Source: Sipunculus nudus
Taxonomy: Eukaryota; Annelida; Sipuncula; Golfingiida; Sipunculidae
Assembly (NCBI GenBank): GCA_026874595.1
Contig: CM049307.1
Coordinates: 32,904,862 to 32,968,861, forward strand
Direction: 5' to 3'
Length of the DNA stretch: 64,000 bases
A model generated the notes under the pieces. It saw only the letters and a program-made list of their open reading frames with translations. It had not been told where the DNA came from and searched no databases. The position numbers and the translations under genes are program-made. Position 1 is the first letter of the stretch; each line of letters opens with the position of its first letter. Below are positions 24,800 through 38,600 of the stretch, one piece after another.

Positions 24800-25475
24800 C
24801 ATGGGTCTCGACGCTCAGCTGAATTTGTCTATGGTTATTTTTAAAGAAAATTTTATGAATGATGGTCCTGTGACCTTAACCAACGACCTTGTGACAAAAA
24901 AATCTGAGAACTTATTATCCTTGAACTTGCAGCATTTAGATGGCAGGTGAGTAATATCTTGAAGATGGAAGGTTTGTGATGAGAAGTTTGGCTTGAAATG
25001 AATACACATTCCTTTAAAAAAAGGGCCCCGTGACCTTAACCTTTGGACCCTAAAATCGACAGGGTTCTTGCTTTAGCGGTGGGCCATATATAAGTTAAGT
25101 TTGAAACCAATATGTCAGACTAAACTGGAGTTATGAGTGTGACCTTGTGACCCCAAATTGATTTATGCTCTCCCTATACTGGCAAGTTAGCTAAATGTGC
25201 AAGATGGAAAGTTTGGATGGAAAGCTTGGCTTAAAATAAAGCCATAATCTTTTTAAATAAGTGAGTCTTGTGACCTTTGACCTCATGACCCAAAAACCAT
25301 ACAGATTCTTTCTTAAGTGGTGGGCAATGTTTAAGTCATGTCTGAAATCCATATGTCAATCCAACCTGGAGTTATCATCTGAAAAACAGATTTGTGTGGA
25401 TGGACGGATGGACAGACAGAGAGACAGATGAACAAACAGACAGACAGGGTGATTTCTTTAGGGCATCCACTTGTG
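24800..25475. mobile_element. Repeat family F4, copy 1 (TGACCTTTGACC-rich)
   Basis: Degenerate tandem units with GTGACCTT..CC.. and 'GTGGGCCATATATAAGT' text, ending in a (GACA)n run and AGGGCATCCACTTGTGATCA. A second copy lies at 54440-54675, and the units resemble the 3' part of the element at 37-39 kb. Confidence 0.55.
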
Positions 25476-25587
25476 ATCAATAAACACACCAGGTTTTTCG
25501 ACACTGGATGATACCATAGCTGAGAAACTGACATGATTGTTGTCATTTTATAGAAAAAAAATAGAAAAAATATTCGTAAAAATAAGT

Positions 25588-27640
25588 AACAAGGCCTACA
25601 GGCCTAATACGAACCTGTGCAACGAGATTACACCAGCTATAATGCTTCAATGCTGGACCATTACTTTTCAAGAACATGTGTAACATGTATATGACAATGC
25701 AAGTACTAATCACTAAACGGACGCTGTGCAAAAATGGTGGCAGGTGGCACCACCAATTTTGTGTATGATTAAGAGCTATGTGAGATCTATACACATGCAA
25801 AATTTCAGGGGGATATGTCAAACCAGTCCTGAGATATTAGCCTTAATGTCTGCAGTGTATACATAAATGTAGGTGGCGCCACCTGCCACAAAATCAAGAA
25901 AGCTATCCAAGATGTATAAACCTGCAAAATTTTAGGCAGATATGTCAAACCACTGCCGAGACATGAGTGATTTTATCCCACGGCAAACAAACAGACGGAC
26001 GCTGTGCAAAAATGTTTGCAGGTGGCGCCACCGCTTTTGCGTATGATAAAGAGCTATGTGAGATCTATAAACATGCAAAATTTATGCCCAATTGGTCAAA
26101 TTATTCCTGAGATATGAGCTTGGATGTATGCAGCGTAAATTTGAATATAGGTGGCGCCACCTGTCATAAAATCGAGAAAGCTGTCAAGGATGTATAAACC
26201 TGCAAAATATAGGTGGATAAGTCAATCCACTGCCGAGATATGAGTGATTTTATCCAAAGGCAGATGAACAGATCGACGCTGTGCAAAAATGGTTGCAGGT
26301 GCACCACTAGTTTTGCGTATAATAATAAAGAGCTAGGGGAGATCTATACACATGCAAAATTTTGGCCCAACTGGTCAAACGTATCCCGAGATATGAGCTT
26401 GGATGTCTGAAGCTTAGACGTGAATGTAGGTGGCGCCACCTGTCATAAATTCAAGAAAGCTGTCCAGGATGGATACACATGCTATATTTCAGATGGATAA
26501 GTCCAACCAATGCAGAGATATGCAGAGTGTTTTTATCCCAAGGCAGATGAACAGATGGACGCTATGCAAAAATGGTTGCAGGTTGCACCACCATTTTTAG
26601 TGTGTTATAAAGCTTTCCAAGGGCTACATTTGTGCAAAATGGTGAAATCTCCATAATTCAGCCAAAAATCATTTGTGTGGAACCATTAATGACAATTATT
26701 ATAAGAATTATTGTAGAGATTATTCTTGTAAAATATTTAACAAACTGGCTTCAGTGGCATCAGTCGAAAAACGTTTCGCAGGTTTATAACTCACATTGGA
26801 AGATACAGCAAATTGGCTAAACCAAAACCATTCGAACAAACTTGAATTATCAACATCTGAGGAAAATTAATGTGTGAGATTTAAGAATTTGGCCCAGTGG
26901 TTTTTGAGAAGATCTTTGTAGCCACTGAGCTAAAATGGGCTGTTATGGCATACGACTAAATTCAGCTTCCCATAACTTAGCCAAAAGTCACTGAAAAGAG
27001 ACCATTTGAACAAACTTCAGAAAGCACTACCCTAGGATCATTTCTGTGCGATATTAAACATTTTGGCCATTTGGTTTCAGAGAGGAAGTTTTTTGTAGCC
27101 CTCAGTGTGATACAGGCACGGATGACCCTGTACAAAAAAGGCCGATGCAGGTGGCGCCACCAATACCTCAATTTCAGATATGACCTATGTGACCAACATC
27201 GGCATAAAATTTTGTGATGATAGCTTCAGCGGTTTTTGAGATATAAATTTTAATATGCTTTTTTGCACAGTTAACAAACTTCAACCTCATGTAACTCAGC
27301 CAAAAATCTCCGAACTGGAACCATTCGAACAAACTTGAGAAAGATTGTTCAAGGGATCATTTCTGTAAAATATTAAACAATTTGGCTGGGCAGTTTCAGA
27401 GAAGAAGATTTTTAAAGCTTTTCTAGCTTTTTCCCTATGAAATCTAAGAAAATGCAGTTAGAAAAAAAAATAAACAAAATTTGATATTGTTTTTTGGATG
27501 ACTGATTATTTGCAAAAAATTTGGTGATGCTAGCTCCTGCCGTTTTCGAGATAGGTATGGTTAACGTACAGAGGACGCACGACACACGACGCACGACGGA
27601 CGACGCCGCACCATCGCATAAGCTCACAGGTTCGCTAAAA
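25588..27640. mobile_element. Repeat family F3, copy 2 with tandem units
   Basis: It starts ACAAGGCCTACAGGCCTAAT and ends in an ACGACGGAC-rich tail (27575-27606). Inside, units of about 280 bp repeat GACGCTGTGCAAAAATG, then CATGCAAAATTT and AGGTGGCGCCACC (25872, 26021, 26150, 26429, 27150). No coding content; the small ORFs are by-products. Confidence 0.6.
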
Positions 27641-27649
27641 TACCACTTG

Positions 27650-30600
27650 GCACATGTAAATCGGAAAACATATATGAAATGCATTATTTTCATTATAATA
27701 AAGAAAGCATAAATATCATAATAATAAAGAACACAGTAATGGCTTAGAATCTTTTATTGCCTGTATTATGCATCATGCAGACAAGAGAATACAATTGCAC
27801 TCTTTGGTACAAGAAAACAATGCGCATTATGCGTGGTACACACTGTATAGGATAGAAGGAGGCGGGCTTCTCGTAGAATTCACCAAGCAGCCTCCCATCT
27901 AGGTAAACAATCCAGACAGGATAAAACCGAGTTCTCCATCCCTGGAGATAAATGAGCATTCTGCAGGATCGTTGTTTAAATGTTAGCAGTTATTTTACAC
28001 ACTCAACACAAAAAGTGCAAAGTTTATGATTTCTCCTTCAGCCAGCAGACATAATCAAACAATAATATAAAAGATTAAACACAAAGCTGATGTACGTATT
28101 AAATAACCAACGTATAACAAAAGAGATAACGTGATATCACTGATATCAAAGCATTGCAGATGACATGTTGTTGAAGTATTTTTCTCTATTTATTCCATAT
28201 CCATCTGTCACCATTTATAGTCCAATGAACAGACGGGTCTGACTCCGACCAAAACCAACTATATACAGACCCACACGCAGTCACAATATCTGCATATACG
28301 CATAGTATCTTACAAAGGATATTGCCAGGGACTGCCACATTTATTTTTGTAATACAACAATACGAAACCTGTCATTCAGATAATTCAAATTCCCTTCATT
28401 GTCCTTAAAACAGCGACAAAGGATCAAAACTGTTCAGATTTGTGTTGATTCCCAGTCGTAATACTGACTTGATGCCCAATGAACAAGAGCTGATGTTGGT
28501 GAATATTTGCCTTAAAAAAAAATAACAATACAGTTTTTCATCAGCAATATGAAACCACCATTTTTAACATATATATCTTATCCGGAAGGTCTAAAAAAAA
28601 GGCTACTGAGTTCCACAACTTATTATTATATTTTCACCTTTCTATTGTAATTCTAAACACCAGCCACCACGATTCTGTCTTCTTCACAATTCGAGGAATC
28701 TGCCATATACGTAAAATATGTTCCTGGTAAGATATAAACTTTCTGATATATTTTTGTTTTGTTATAATAAAGATGTAAAATTTCACTTTGTACACCAACA
28801 TCCCCTTTGGGATTTTGCAGGATGCGAGGTTTACAATTTAACCATCAGAGGATGGAGTATTTTCGTGGAATCCATAATCTTTTATTCGAGTATCCAACGC
28901 ACATTTAAAACCATCAGTGAAGTGGATCAAAATCGCAGAACATAAAAGAATATACAAATGGATTGATCAGAGAGGTGGGGTATATATCCCCTTACAAAGT
29001 GGTTGATTATGCAGTGTCCAGCTTGAAGAGCTATGCTGTATGTATTAGTCACTACTCGTTCTTTCAGGGGAATTAACATCACTAGTCAAATTGTATTTAC
29101 AAAATATATAAATATTTAATTCTAAAATGTTACAAAAATATGTTAACTATGCACTAACAGAAGCCAATCCTTGCAAACTCAATAATTCTCCTGGCAAATG
29201 AATACCAATCTGTACGTTGTATTCAGACCAGGTAGGATGAAGAATAAAATATCACATCTTGTTCTTGAAAGATCACAAAAGAAAACACAATGAAGTAACA
29301 AACCTTGCCTTAGTGATTTCAGGCAGACATCCTAATCTCAATAAAACCCCAGTCAAAGGCTTTTTTTAAGTCCTCCGTTAAGAAACAATTATTCCTTTAA
29401 CATGAATATGGAAGATGTGACAAGCTGCCAATAATTTTCATTTTTCATGTACCTATTATATTTTGATTTTATCATAATATCTTAATTATTTACTGCATAA
29501 TTTAAGTTTTAATACAAGTATAATCTTCTCCAATGAAATCCTGTCATGGTTTAAAGATACCTTACCCTGTTCTTACCATCTATATAGAATCAGGTTAAAT
29601 ATATATATCAATATATGCAACAACTTAATCAGTGAATAAGCTATACCACATAAATAATTCTCCTGTTGGCTTTCAATATGAAAATATTTTTAGATTTTCT
29701 AATTTAGCATGGTTTATTATCAAATGCTCATTGCACGGACAACTCTGACAATATTAAGTAAATGTTTAATCAGTTTTTATAAGCATTTACCTGAAAGCAT
29801 GGCACAAATGGAATGATACATTTCATTTATTACAATTTTATAATTAAGCTGAGAACGTCACATCCTAAGCTTAAGTTCTACACACTATAACAATGAAAAC
29901 ACGTCTGAGTATATTCACTAATGATACCAAAAATATTTATTGTTACTATTCTAAGCTATATACATTTTTTTCTGAATGCCTTTACCAACATATACATTCC
30001 CTCAAGTCAAATTTACATCTCTGGGCACATTTCAATTTTTCAGTTGCCTCAATATATAAACAAAGTCAATTTTTCTGTAAAATTCAGTGAAGAATTTGTT
30101 AATACAAACAAACTGACAGTTGGACTGTCACATAATTCTAACAATAAAGCGTTCAACACAGCATCATTTAAACAGGGCGGTCCCGCTCAACCCATTCTCA
30201 AATTATTTTGTGTAGACTGGTCCTCCATTCTTCTGAAGGCCTTAGACTGGTCCTCTTCACTTTGCCAATAGACTGCTCAAGTTTATTAACTTTTGCTAGC
30301 CCAGGACCACAATGGAAAAGGCTGTATAACATGTGACATATAATGTCTAAGTAACCATGGCAACAAATATGCACAGCAGTATATGGAGAGTATATAACAA
30401 AGGCACTTCTTTGCATCATCTGGATACAAAGATTAAATAAAATTCCTTCCCATCTGAACCCTGGCATCTTGAAATTAACAGCACAGCCTGCTTGCCGAAG
30501 ACCCCACTATGTAGAAGATATCACTAATTTTCTAATACAACTTTGCGCTAAACAAAATTTTGTGTTCAGGCTGTTAAAGATTTCAAGTGAAAGCATGTGT

Positions 30601-32558
30601 GTAGGAAACTGTGAACAAGATTCTTGGAAATCCCATACCCAGTATACTTAACAATATCTATCAGTGTTAGAACTGAATCTACATCATACAAGTCTGAATA
30701 CATGTCCAAGACCAGGACCTTAAAGTCCAAGTCCCTATAAAGTCTGAACTCAAAATGTGCATCCCTGATATCTATACTGGTTCCTGTACAGACCTTTATA
30801 TTTTAACATCGCCAATAATGAGCAATTCCATTCCATCTTCCACATGATTTTACTTAATCTTATTTTTGTTATACTTCAGGAAAAGAGGTACTGCTATAGT
30901 ACACCATTATCAGATCATATCAATGTTTCAATGAATTTTATAGATCCTCCTTGGACTTTTCTGTGCTTTAAGCTCTTGGCTATAGTTACAAGTAAGTAAC
31001 ATTCCCCTCTCAGTTTGTAGAATATCACTAAAAACCATCTGCTCATGCCCTGCTCCTGGCTCACAGACACAGATCAGGTGTAGACATATGTCCCCAGGCA
31101 CTAGCTGGTGGGTAAATAACAATGTAATAATAATCTCAGAGTGTATGTGGGACGGATTCTGATTCTAAATCAGCAGTCTGTAACAAGATTATTACAACAC
31201 AAGCAGCAATGTCACATGAACAAACAATTACTTATCACATCATCTGCACAATTATTGATATGTGTTTCTGACAACCACCTGTGACTTAATAACTGATCTA
31301 CTCTGTACATTGTCGATGTCTCTGGTACAAACATGCCTGACCCTGAGTGGTTCAATAAACTAAGCAGACTTACCACTGAAGTGTCTCCACTAGACCTTGA
31401 TACTGCATTTTATACATATATGGTAAAATATAAATATTTAGATGGGACCACTCATACAACAAAAAGAACCAAAAATACTGAGTAGTTTCTTATGCAATAA
31501 TAAAATATGTAATGTGCAATTTATCCTGAATAATATTCTGATATTATACATGTGAAGTGTAAATACTTTAAAAATGCACATGCATTAATTGGCATGAGTT
31601 ACATATAACTCAAAAGAATAAAACTTTACAACACTGTAACTGTGAGTGAAAAAAACTTGATTTACAGATTGTGGAGATGTGTAAAATGGCTAACAGTATT
31701 TCACAAGCAGGACAGAATCAAAATTATCATTATTTAAAAAGTGAAATCCCAATTTCTCTTGTGGAGAACAGAAAGCATTCAGATTCTAATAACCCACCTG
31801 CTTTACCTAAGTTCTACAATTATACATGCAGCAAAGTTTAAAAGCACCTTTCAACCGAATTGCATACAAATACATTCTAAAGATCTTATTTATAAATCAG
31901 CAGCATTTACCAAGGTAAAAACATCACTATGAGATACCCCAGACACAGCTTAAAGACCTACTGAAACAATCATAGACTTTTAGAGTGCATAACTCTGATG
32001 CCTGTAAATAGGCCTTCTTCATGTAAAATATAATGTTTCCTATTTCTCTGTCTATACAGAATGATGCAGTCAGCTTTATTCAGGATATCACACTTCCCAT
32101 TAATCTGTGTCTGCTTCAAGTCACTGCCCATGGCCCCCCCGTGCATAGCCTCCTAGATCTCTGTAGTAATACCCGGGAGTAATGCAGAAAACATGGCCAT
32201 CACATCCAAGCTCATCACAGCTTATATAAATCACCAAATAACATGTATATCAAACTCACACTATAATTCAACAGCTATCCTTCTACATGTTGTATAAAAC
32301 AGTCAGTTTCATGAAAATGTTCCTCATACTAACACAAAACAATGATTACACTATCAATCACATTGTGTGCAAGTTTTGCATATGCAGTTTTAAAAGTAGT
32401 ACTTGCCTACAGTGTCAATACAAAAACAATAACAGACATGTCTTACGTGCATATGTTCATGGGTTACAGAGGCACTTGAGGTGCCACCTGTTGAGTGAAG
32501 TCTTCACTATAAATGCCTTGCTGTATGAAGTGTGGTGTATTTTTGGCTCAGTCGTGTA
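27650..32558. other. Mostly unique AT-rich stretch downstream of BicC1; possible 3' UTR and intergenic DNA
   Basis: I recognise no coding region, RNA gene or repeat family here, and the ORFs present are short and resemble no known protein. Unlike the flanking regions it has almost no tandem-unit repeats. Lying directly after the BicC1 stop, part or all of it could be 3' UTR. Confidence 0.4.
32075..32080 (-). terminator. Candidate BicC1 polyadenylation signal AATAAA
   Basis: AATAAA on the minus strand, about 480 nt past the BicC1 stop, is the first well-placed canonical hexamer. AT-rich DNA gives many chance matches. A second candidate at 27753-27758 lies where the unique sequence meets repeats and would give a 3' UTR near 4.8 kb. 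Confidence 0.3.
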
Positions 32559-32686
32559 TCACCACCGTCCGCTCTGGCTGGCAATGTCCTGTCTCCGTGC
32601 TCCGTATATGTAAGCTCCATTATCTCGAAACGGATTGTTGTTCGTTGTAGTTGGGGCTGAGAGAAGTGTGTGGGACTTGTTGAGAT
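32559..32686 (-). CDS. BICC1: BicC1 last coding exon: C-terminal tail ending SGRW, TGA stop
   Basis: The 128-nt coding part follows acceptor TTTCAG. It encodes DLNKSHTLLSAPTTTNNNPF, then a short stretch ending RRQDIASQSGRW and TGA at 32559-32561. The DIAS.SGRW ending is shared with vertebrate BICC1 (recalled from memory), which confirms the frame and the natural stop. The 3' UTR follows towards lower coordinates. Confidence 0.95.
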
Positions 32687-35600
32687 CTGAAATATTTGGA
32701 ACAAATTATGCATATTAAGAGCACACTTAAACATTTAAACAAACATTCCCTCTATAATAATGTGGTTTGTTTTATTTCATCGAGGGTTTCAATTTCCTGA
32801 TATTCACAAAATATAACAAAAATCAGACCATTTACACAGTTGAGAAGTATTAGTACCGGCATAAATTCATTGCATCTCATGTAAATGCTTACATTGATAG
32901 GCAAAACATATTAAATGAATAACTCAGATGATCAATTTGTCAAAAAAATAAGAATTTTCAATTTTTCTATATTTTCAATTGGGCCATCATCAGATTGTTA
33001 GTATTTTGGGCATACTGATATTAAAAATCATGAAAAACTGTTGTGTACTTTCCTGCACACACCAATATAATTATTTACTCAAACATTAAGTTCAGGTTCC
33101 TGTAATGTGAGATCATGAAAATGGTACCCTCCAAAAACAATGAAAAAGGGAAATCAGAAAAAATTTACCTTGCAAACATGATGCCAACCAGAGTATAATG
33201 AATACCATAATGAATCAAACTAATTGATCTAACTAAAATTCATAATTTAAAAAAAAAGCAATCACTACTTTAAAGAATTAACTGTAAGCTGTAACCAAAG
33301 ATGATATTTTGTAGTCAGCATGCTGCACCACTCACTCCATAATGTGATGCACCATATCAAAATGCAGCATCCATCCCATAATTTGTTACCTTCATAAATC
33401 TGTAAACTTTATCAGTTTAATAGTATAACCCAGGTACTGAGATTTATATGAATTACACATTATTTGAAATTTTTCAAGCACTTTTAACTAAAAATATATA
33501 TTTAAAATAAGCTGTCAAGTATCACATAAGATCAGAATATATTAAAGGATAATCAAGGCCAAAAGTTCCAAATACACAATGGTATACAGACCTGCAATTG
33601 CAAGAAGCATCTTCTTGCGGGCACCAAACGTACAAATACCGAGCTCCTTCAAATCCTGGTCTGTCAGGGTCAGGAATGTCTGCAGGTCAATCTGAAGAGA
33701 AACACACAGGGAGGTCATTCTGCTGTTCTAGTATTAATGTCAGCAACATAAATGTTACAACTGTACTGATTCAAATTAAAGACAAAATCTATTTTACCTA
33801 TCACAAAAAAATAAAACAAAGGAAATAATGTTACATTAAAATGAATATTGCTCCACTGAGAATTATAATTTCTTGACATTTTAAGAACTTTTCAGGGACC
33901 AAAAGAAATTAAGGCCTTCATTTTACACATTTTATCTTAGCTTGACATCAATTCTGCACAGTTGTGCCTGGATATTTTATATATTTCTCATCCAATAATC
34001 AAAAGTGAAAATAAATGTAGAATTTTTCAAAATTTCAGACAATTATCACATATTTCATTACCTTTAACATACTTTCAAGCACGGCCAGGTAATCTGATCA
34101 AAATTTATTCAGTACCTGATCAATGTAATTTGTATCCTGCAACTAGAGCTTCAATAAGATCAGCAAAATTCTCAACCCAAGGGCTTACATTGTTTGTAAC
34201 TGTAGCTTTCACCCATAACACACAGTCATCATAAGCAGATTGTGCTTCACAACCCCTGAGTCATTGTCAAGCATGCCAATCTGCTGATGTTGACCATATG
34301 ATATGGTTAAAACCTACAGCTATGAACAATGTAATGCCAAAGTTGAGAACTTTACTAGCATTATATTCATTAACAGTTTCATCTGAATCTCTGTCAGAAA
34401 TGACATACCTCCTGCTGCTGGAACAGATCAGTATATTTTCCCAGTCCCAGTTTACTGAATAGCTCAGCTAAGTCAGGTTTGCCATTCTCAAACCCTGGCG
34501 GAGGATTAGGTCGAGGCCAGCCACCAGGTGGCAGCATTCGTACACTGTCAATGTGGTTACTGCTGGTCAAGCCCATCTCCATCACTGGAAGAGAAGGTCA
34601 TATTTTTTTATATTTAATTCTAATTTGAAAATAAGTTTCTCAATTATCAGTTAAAAAATTTGTTCATTTCCTCCTCCCTTACGCTGTGTTTCCACTTGTC
34701 CAGACATGGATACAGATATGGAAACGGATACGTTCAGCGTGTTTCCACTTGTACGTTTGCCATACAGTGGCCATATGGCTAAAATCATTGTTTCACCAGG
34801 TTTAATTGGGCCTAAAGACAGTTAAACCAAGTATGAATAGAGTTATTTTAAGATATATCACCATATATATACCTTTTTCTTCCCTGCCCTGAAGATTTGT
34901 ATTGTTATGTATATATATGTCAGAGGCGAGATTGAAATCCAGGCAGAATTTAAATTCCCCTAGACAAGATTGCGATTGTGATCTCGCCTAGGCGAGATTG
35001 CGATTGTGATCTTGCCTAGACGAATTTTAAACTCGCCTAGACGAGATCACAATCGCAATCTGGCTTTGGCCAGATTAAAATTTATCAGACGGATTTTAAA
35101 TTCGCCTAGACGAGATTGCAATTGTGATCTCGCCTAGATGGATTTTAAACTTGCCTAGACGAGATCACAATCACATTCTGGCCTAGGTGAGATTAAAATT
35201 TATCATGGAGCAGGCCAGGATTTTAATCTCGCCTAGGTGAGTTCAAAATCCGTCTGGTAACATCCAGGCGAGTTTAAAATCTGCCTGATATCACTTAGGC
35301 GAGTTTAAAATCTGCCTAGGCAAGATTAAAATAGTGATATAACCTAAATTTCTAATATATTATACATTGTAATTGACATATTAAAGATGTTTCAGTCAGA
35401 TTTTCAATATTTAAACACTGAATGGTTAAATATAGTTCACTGGTAATATATTTATTATTATTTGTTTCCCCAGACAAAGTCGGGGATATTATGTTTTCAT
35501 ACCAGTCCCGCCGCGGCCGCCGCCGCGGCCGCCGCCACCGCCTAAAAATCTTGTTGGCCGATTACTCAAAAAATATTTCATGGATCTTTACCAAACTTTG

Positions 35601-38600
35601 TATATGTATAGATATGGGTGAAAGGACAACTCCTATTTTACATGAGGTCATGACCTTGACTAGGAGAGTGTCCTCGACCTTGAATAAGTCAAATTTTAGG
35701 GAAAATCACACAAATTCTTAAATATCTCAAGAAATCTTGCATGGATTGATCCCAAAATCAAGTTGATGGAAGATCATGGATTGGGTTGTGCATTGTAATT
35801 GACATATGAGAGAAGTTTTCAGTCAGATTATCAATACTTTAACACTGAATGGTTATATATAGTTCACTGTTAATATATTTATTAATATTTACAGAATATT
35901 ATAATATTAATGTAATACTAACATTAATTTTTACAGTAATGTTATAACTATTAATGTAATAATTAACATTAATTTTGGAAATGGAAATATTAAATAGGAT
36001 TTTGATTATCACTTGCCGCTTTGATGAGTTTCATGTGGTCTACAGCATCCATATTATACCAATTATTTGCTAAAAATTAATTAATCTTTATTTATTTCTC
36101 AGTTTTCTTAACAACCTTGGAGTTGTAAAAATCACTAATAATTTATAAAAAAAAATATTTGTAATTGTATTATATATATGGCAATTAGAGAGTAACAACA
36201 GGTATAATGAAGCACATTTATGAGATTTTATGAAGAGCAAATCTGGGGGAGGGGGAGGGGGGAATCATCCACTTGCATATTGAACCAATCATAGATAGAT
36301 TAGTCTAGGTAGATATTACTTCAGAATTAAAAGAATATATAACACATTAACATAAACAATCTGTCATCCTATTTGATCTTTCTTACAGGACAAACAGAAA
36401 AAATTAGTTGGTTGATCTAGTTCAAATGTTTCTTTTCACCAAGGTAGTCAATAGTCAACAGTCAAAACATGTACACTTATGGTACAAAATATGCAGGGTA
36501 TCCATATTTATGATGGACTTTGATACACCATTCCTTTTTTTTTTTGGGGGGGGGGGGCAATTAAACATCATATGAGAATAGGTAGAGGTTTATACACAGA
36601 TGTATGCATGTGAATATTTCTTTGTCTAATTCAGTCTTTTCTTCTAATGTATATAATATTCTTCTGATCTTTTTTAAAATGTTTTGTGAGGGATTTTTCG
36701 AAGTTTCAATATTTATGTAGACTGTGGTACATGATAACTGCCTTTTTTGTACAGTGTTTTATCATATCAGAAAAGGTATGATTTCTGGATTCATTGATTA
36801 ACAGATCATTTATGCATGTAAACATGCACTGAATTATATTAATAAATAATAAATGAGTTATATTCAGTCTCCTGTCCTTTGTCCTTTTAAAATACTACAT
36901 CACTAATATTACTACCCGCAATACCAGTTTCACTTCAAACTAGACATTTCTTGGCACAGCAGGTGCCAGAGTATCCCCAGACATAGTAGGCCCCCCCCCC
37001 CCCTTTAAGAATAGACCCCCATTTTTAGCAGCATAAACAGACACTTGGCATATTTATTGTTTCTTCCATCTAACAATCCACAATCTTGTTGAAGATGTTG
37101 GTCCTGTGACCTTGATCTTTTTAAAGATGTGTCCTGTGACCTTGACCTTTGACCTCATGACCCCAAAATCAATTCGGGTCTTGCTTTTCCAATGGTACAT
37201 ATGCAAGTCAAGTTTGAAATCTATACATCCATAAAGCAGGAATTATCATCCAGAAACTAATTTTTGGACAGATGGCTCCTGTGACCTTCACCTTAGACCT
37301 TGTGACCTCAAAATTGATAGTGTTCTTCCTCTCTTGGCAGGTGAACTATATGTGCAAGATGAAAGATCTGAGATGAAATGTTTGGCTGAAAATGCATCCA
37401 CATCTTTTTAAAGATGTGTCCTGTGACCTTGACCTTTGACCTCATGACCCCAAAATCTATTTTGGTCTTGCTTTTCCAATGGGACATATACAAGTCAAGT
37501 TTGAAATCCATACATCAATAAAAGAAGGAATTATCATCCAGAAACTAATTTTTGGACAGATGGCTCCTGTGACCTTCACCTTTGACCTTGTGACCTCAAA
37601 ATTGATAGGGGTCTTCCACTCTTGGCAGGTGAACTATATGTGCAAGATGAAAGATCTGAGATGAATTGTTTGGCTGAAAATGCATCCACAATCTTTTTAA
37701 AGATGTGTCCTGTGACCTTGACCTTTGACCTCATGACCCCAAAATCAATTTGGATCTTGCTTTTCCAATGGGTCAAATACAAGTCAAGTTTGAAATCCAT
37801 ACATCAATAAAAGCAGGAATTATCATCCAGAAACTAATTTTTGAACAGATGGCTCCTGTGACCTTCACCTTTGACCTTGTGACCTCAAAATTGATAGGGG
37901 TCTTCCACTCTTGGCAGGTGAACTATATGTGCAAGATGAAAGATCTGAGATGAATTGTATGGCTGAAAATGCATCTACAATCTTTTTAAAGAGGTTTCCT
38001 GTGACCTTGACCTTTGAACTCATGACCCCAAAATCAATTCGGGTCTTGCTTTTCCAATGGGTCAAATACAAATCAAGTTTGAAATCCATACATCAATAAA
38101 AGAAGGAATTATCATCCAGAAACTAATTTTTGAACAGATGGCTCCTGTGACCTTCACCTTTGACCTTGTGACCTCAAAATTGATAGTGTTCTTCCTCTCT
38201 TGGCAGGTGAACTATATGTGCAAGATGAAAGATCTGAGATGAAATGTTTTGCTGAAAATGCATCCACATCTTTTTAAAGATGCGTCCTGTGACCTTGACC
38301 TTTGACCTCATGACCCCAAAATCAATTGGAGTCTTGCTTTTTCAATCGGACATATATAAGTCAAGTTTGATATCAATACATCAATAAAAGCAGGAATTAT
38401 CATCCAGAAACTAATTTTTGGACAGATAGCTCCTGTGGCCTTGACCTTTGACCTTGTGACCCTTGTGAGCTATATATTCAAGATGGAAGACCTAGGATGA
38501 AAGTTTGGCTTAAAATGCATCCACAGTATCTTTTAAAATGCCAGTCCATTGACCTTGACCTTTGACCTCATCACCCTAGAACCTATAGAGTTCTTACTTT

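Noticed and set aside
28718-28945. 75-residue plus-strand ORF opposite BicC1's downstream region
   Set aside because: No recognisable domain, no splice context and AT-rich composition; probably chance.
37308-38242. Family of near-identical 60-75 residue ORFs on both strands
   Set aside because: They recur every 288 bp in a tandem array and also at 46.4-46.8 kb. They mirror the repeat unit and have no start-context or domain evidence.
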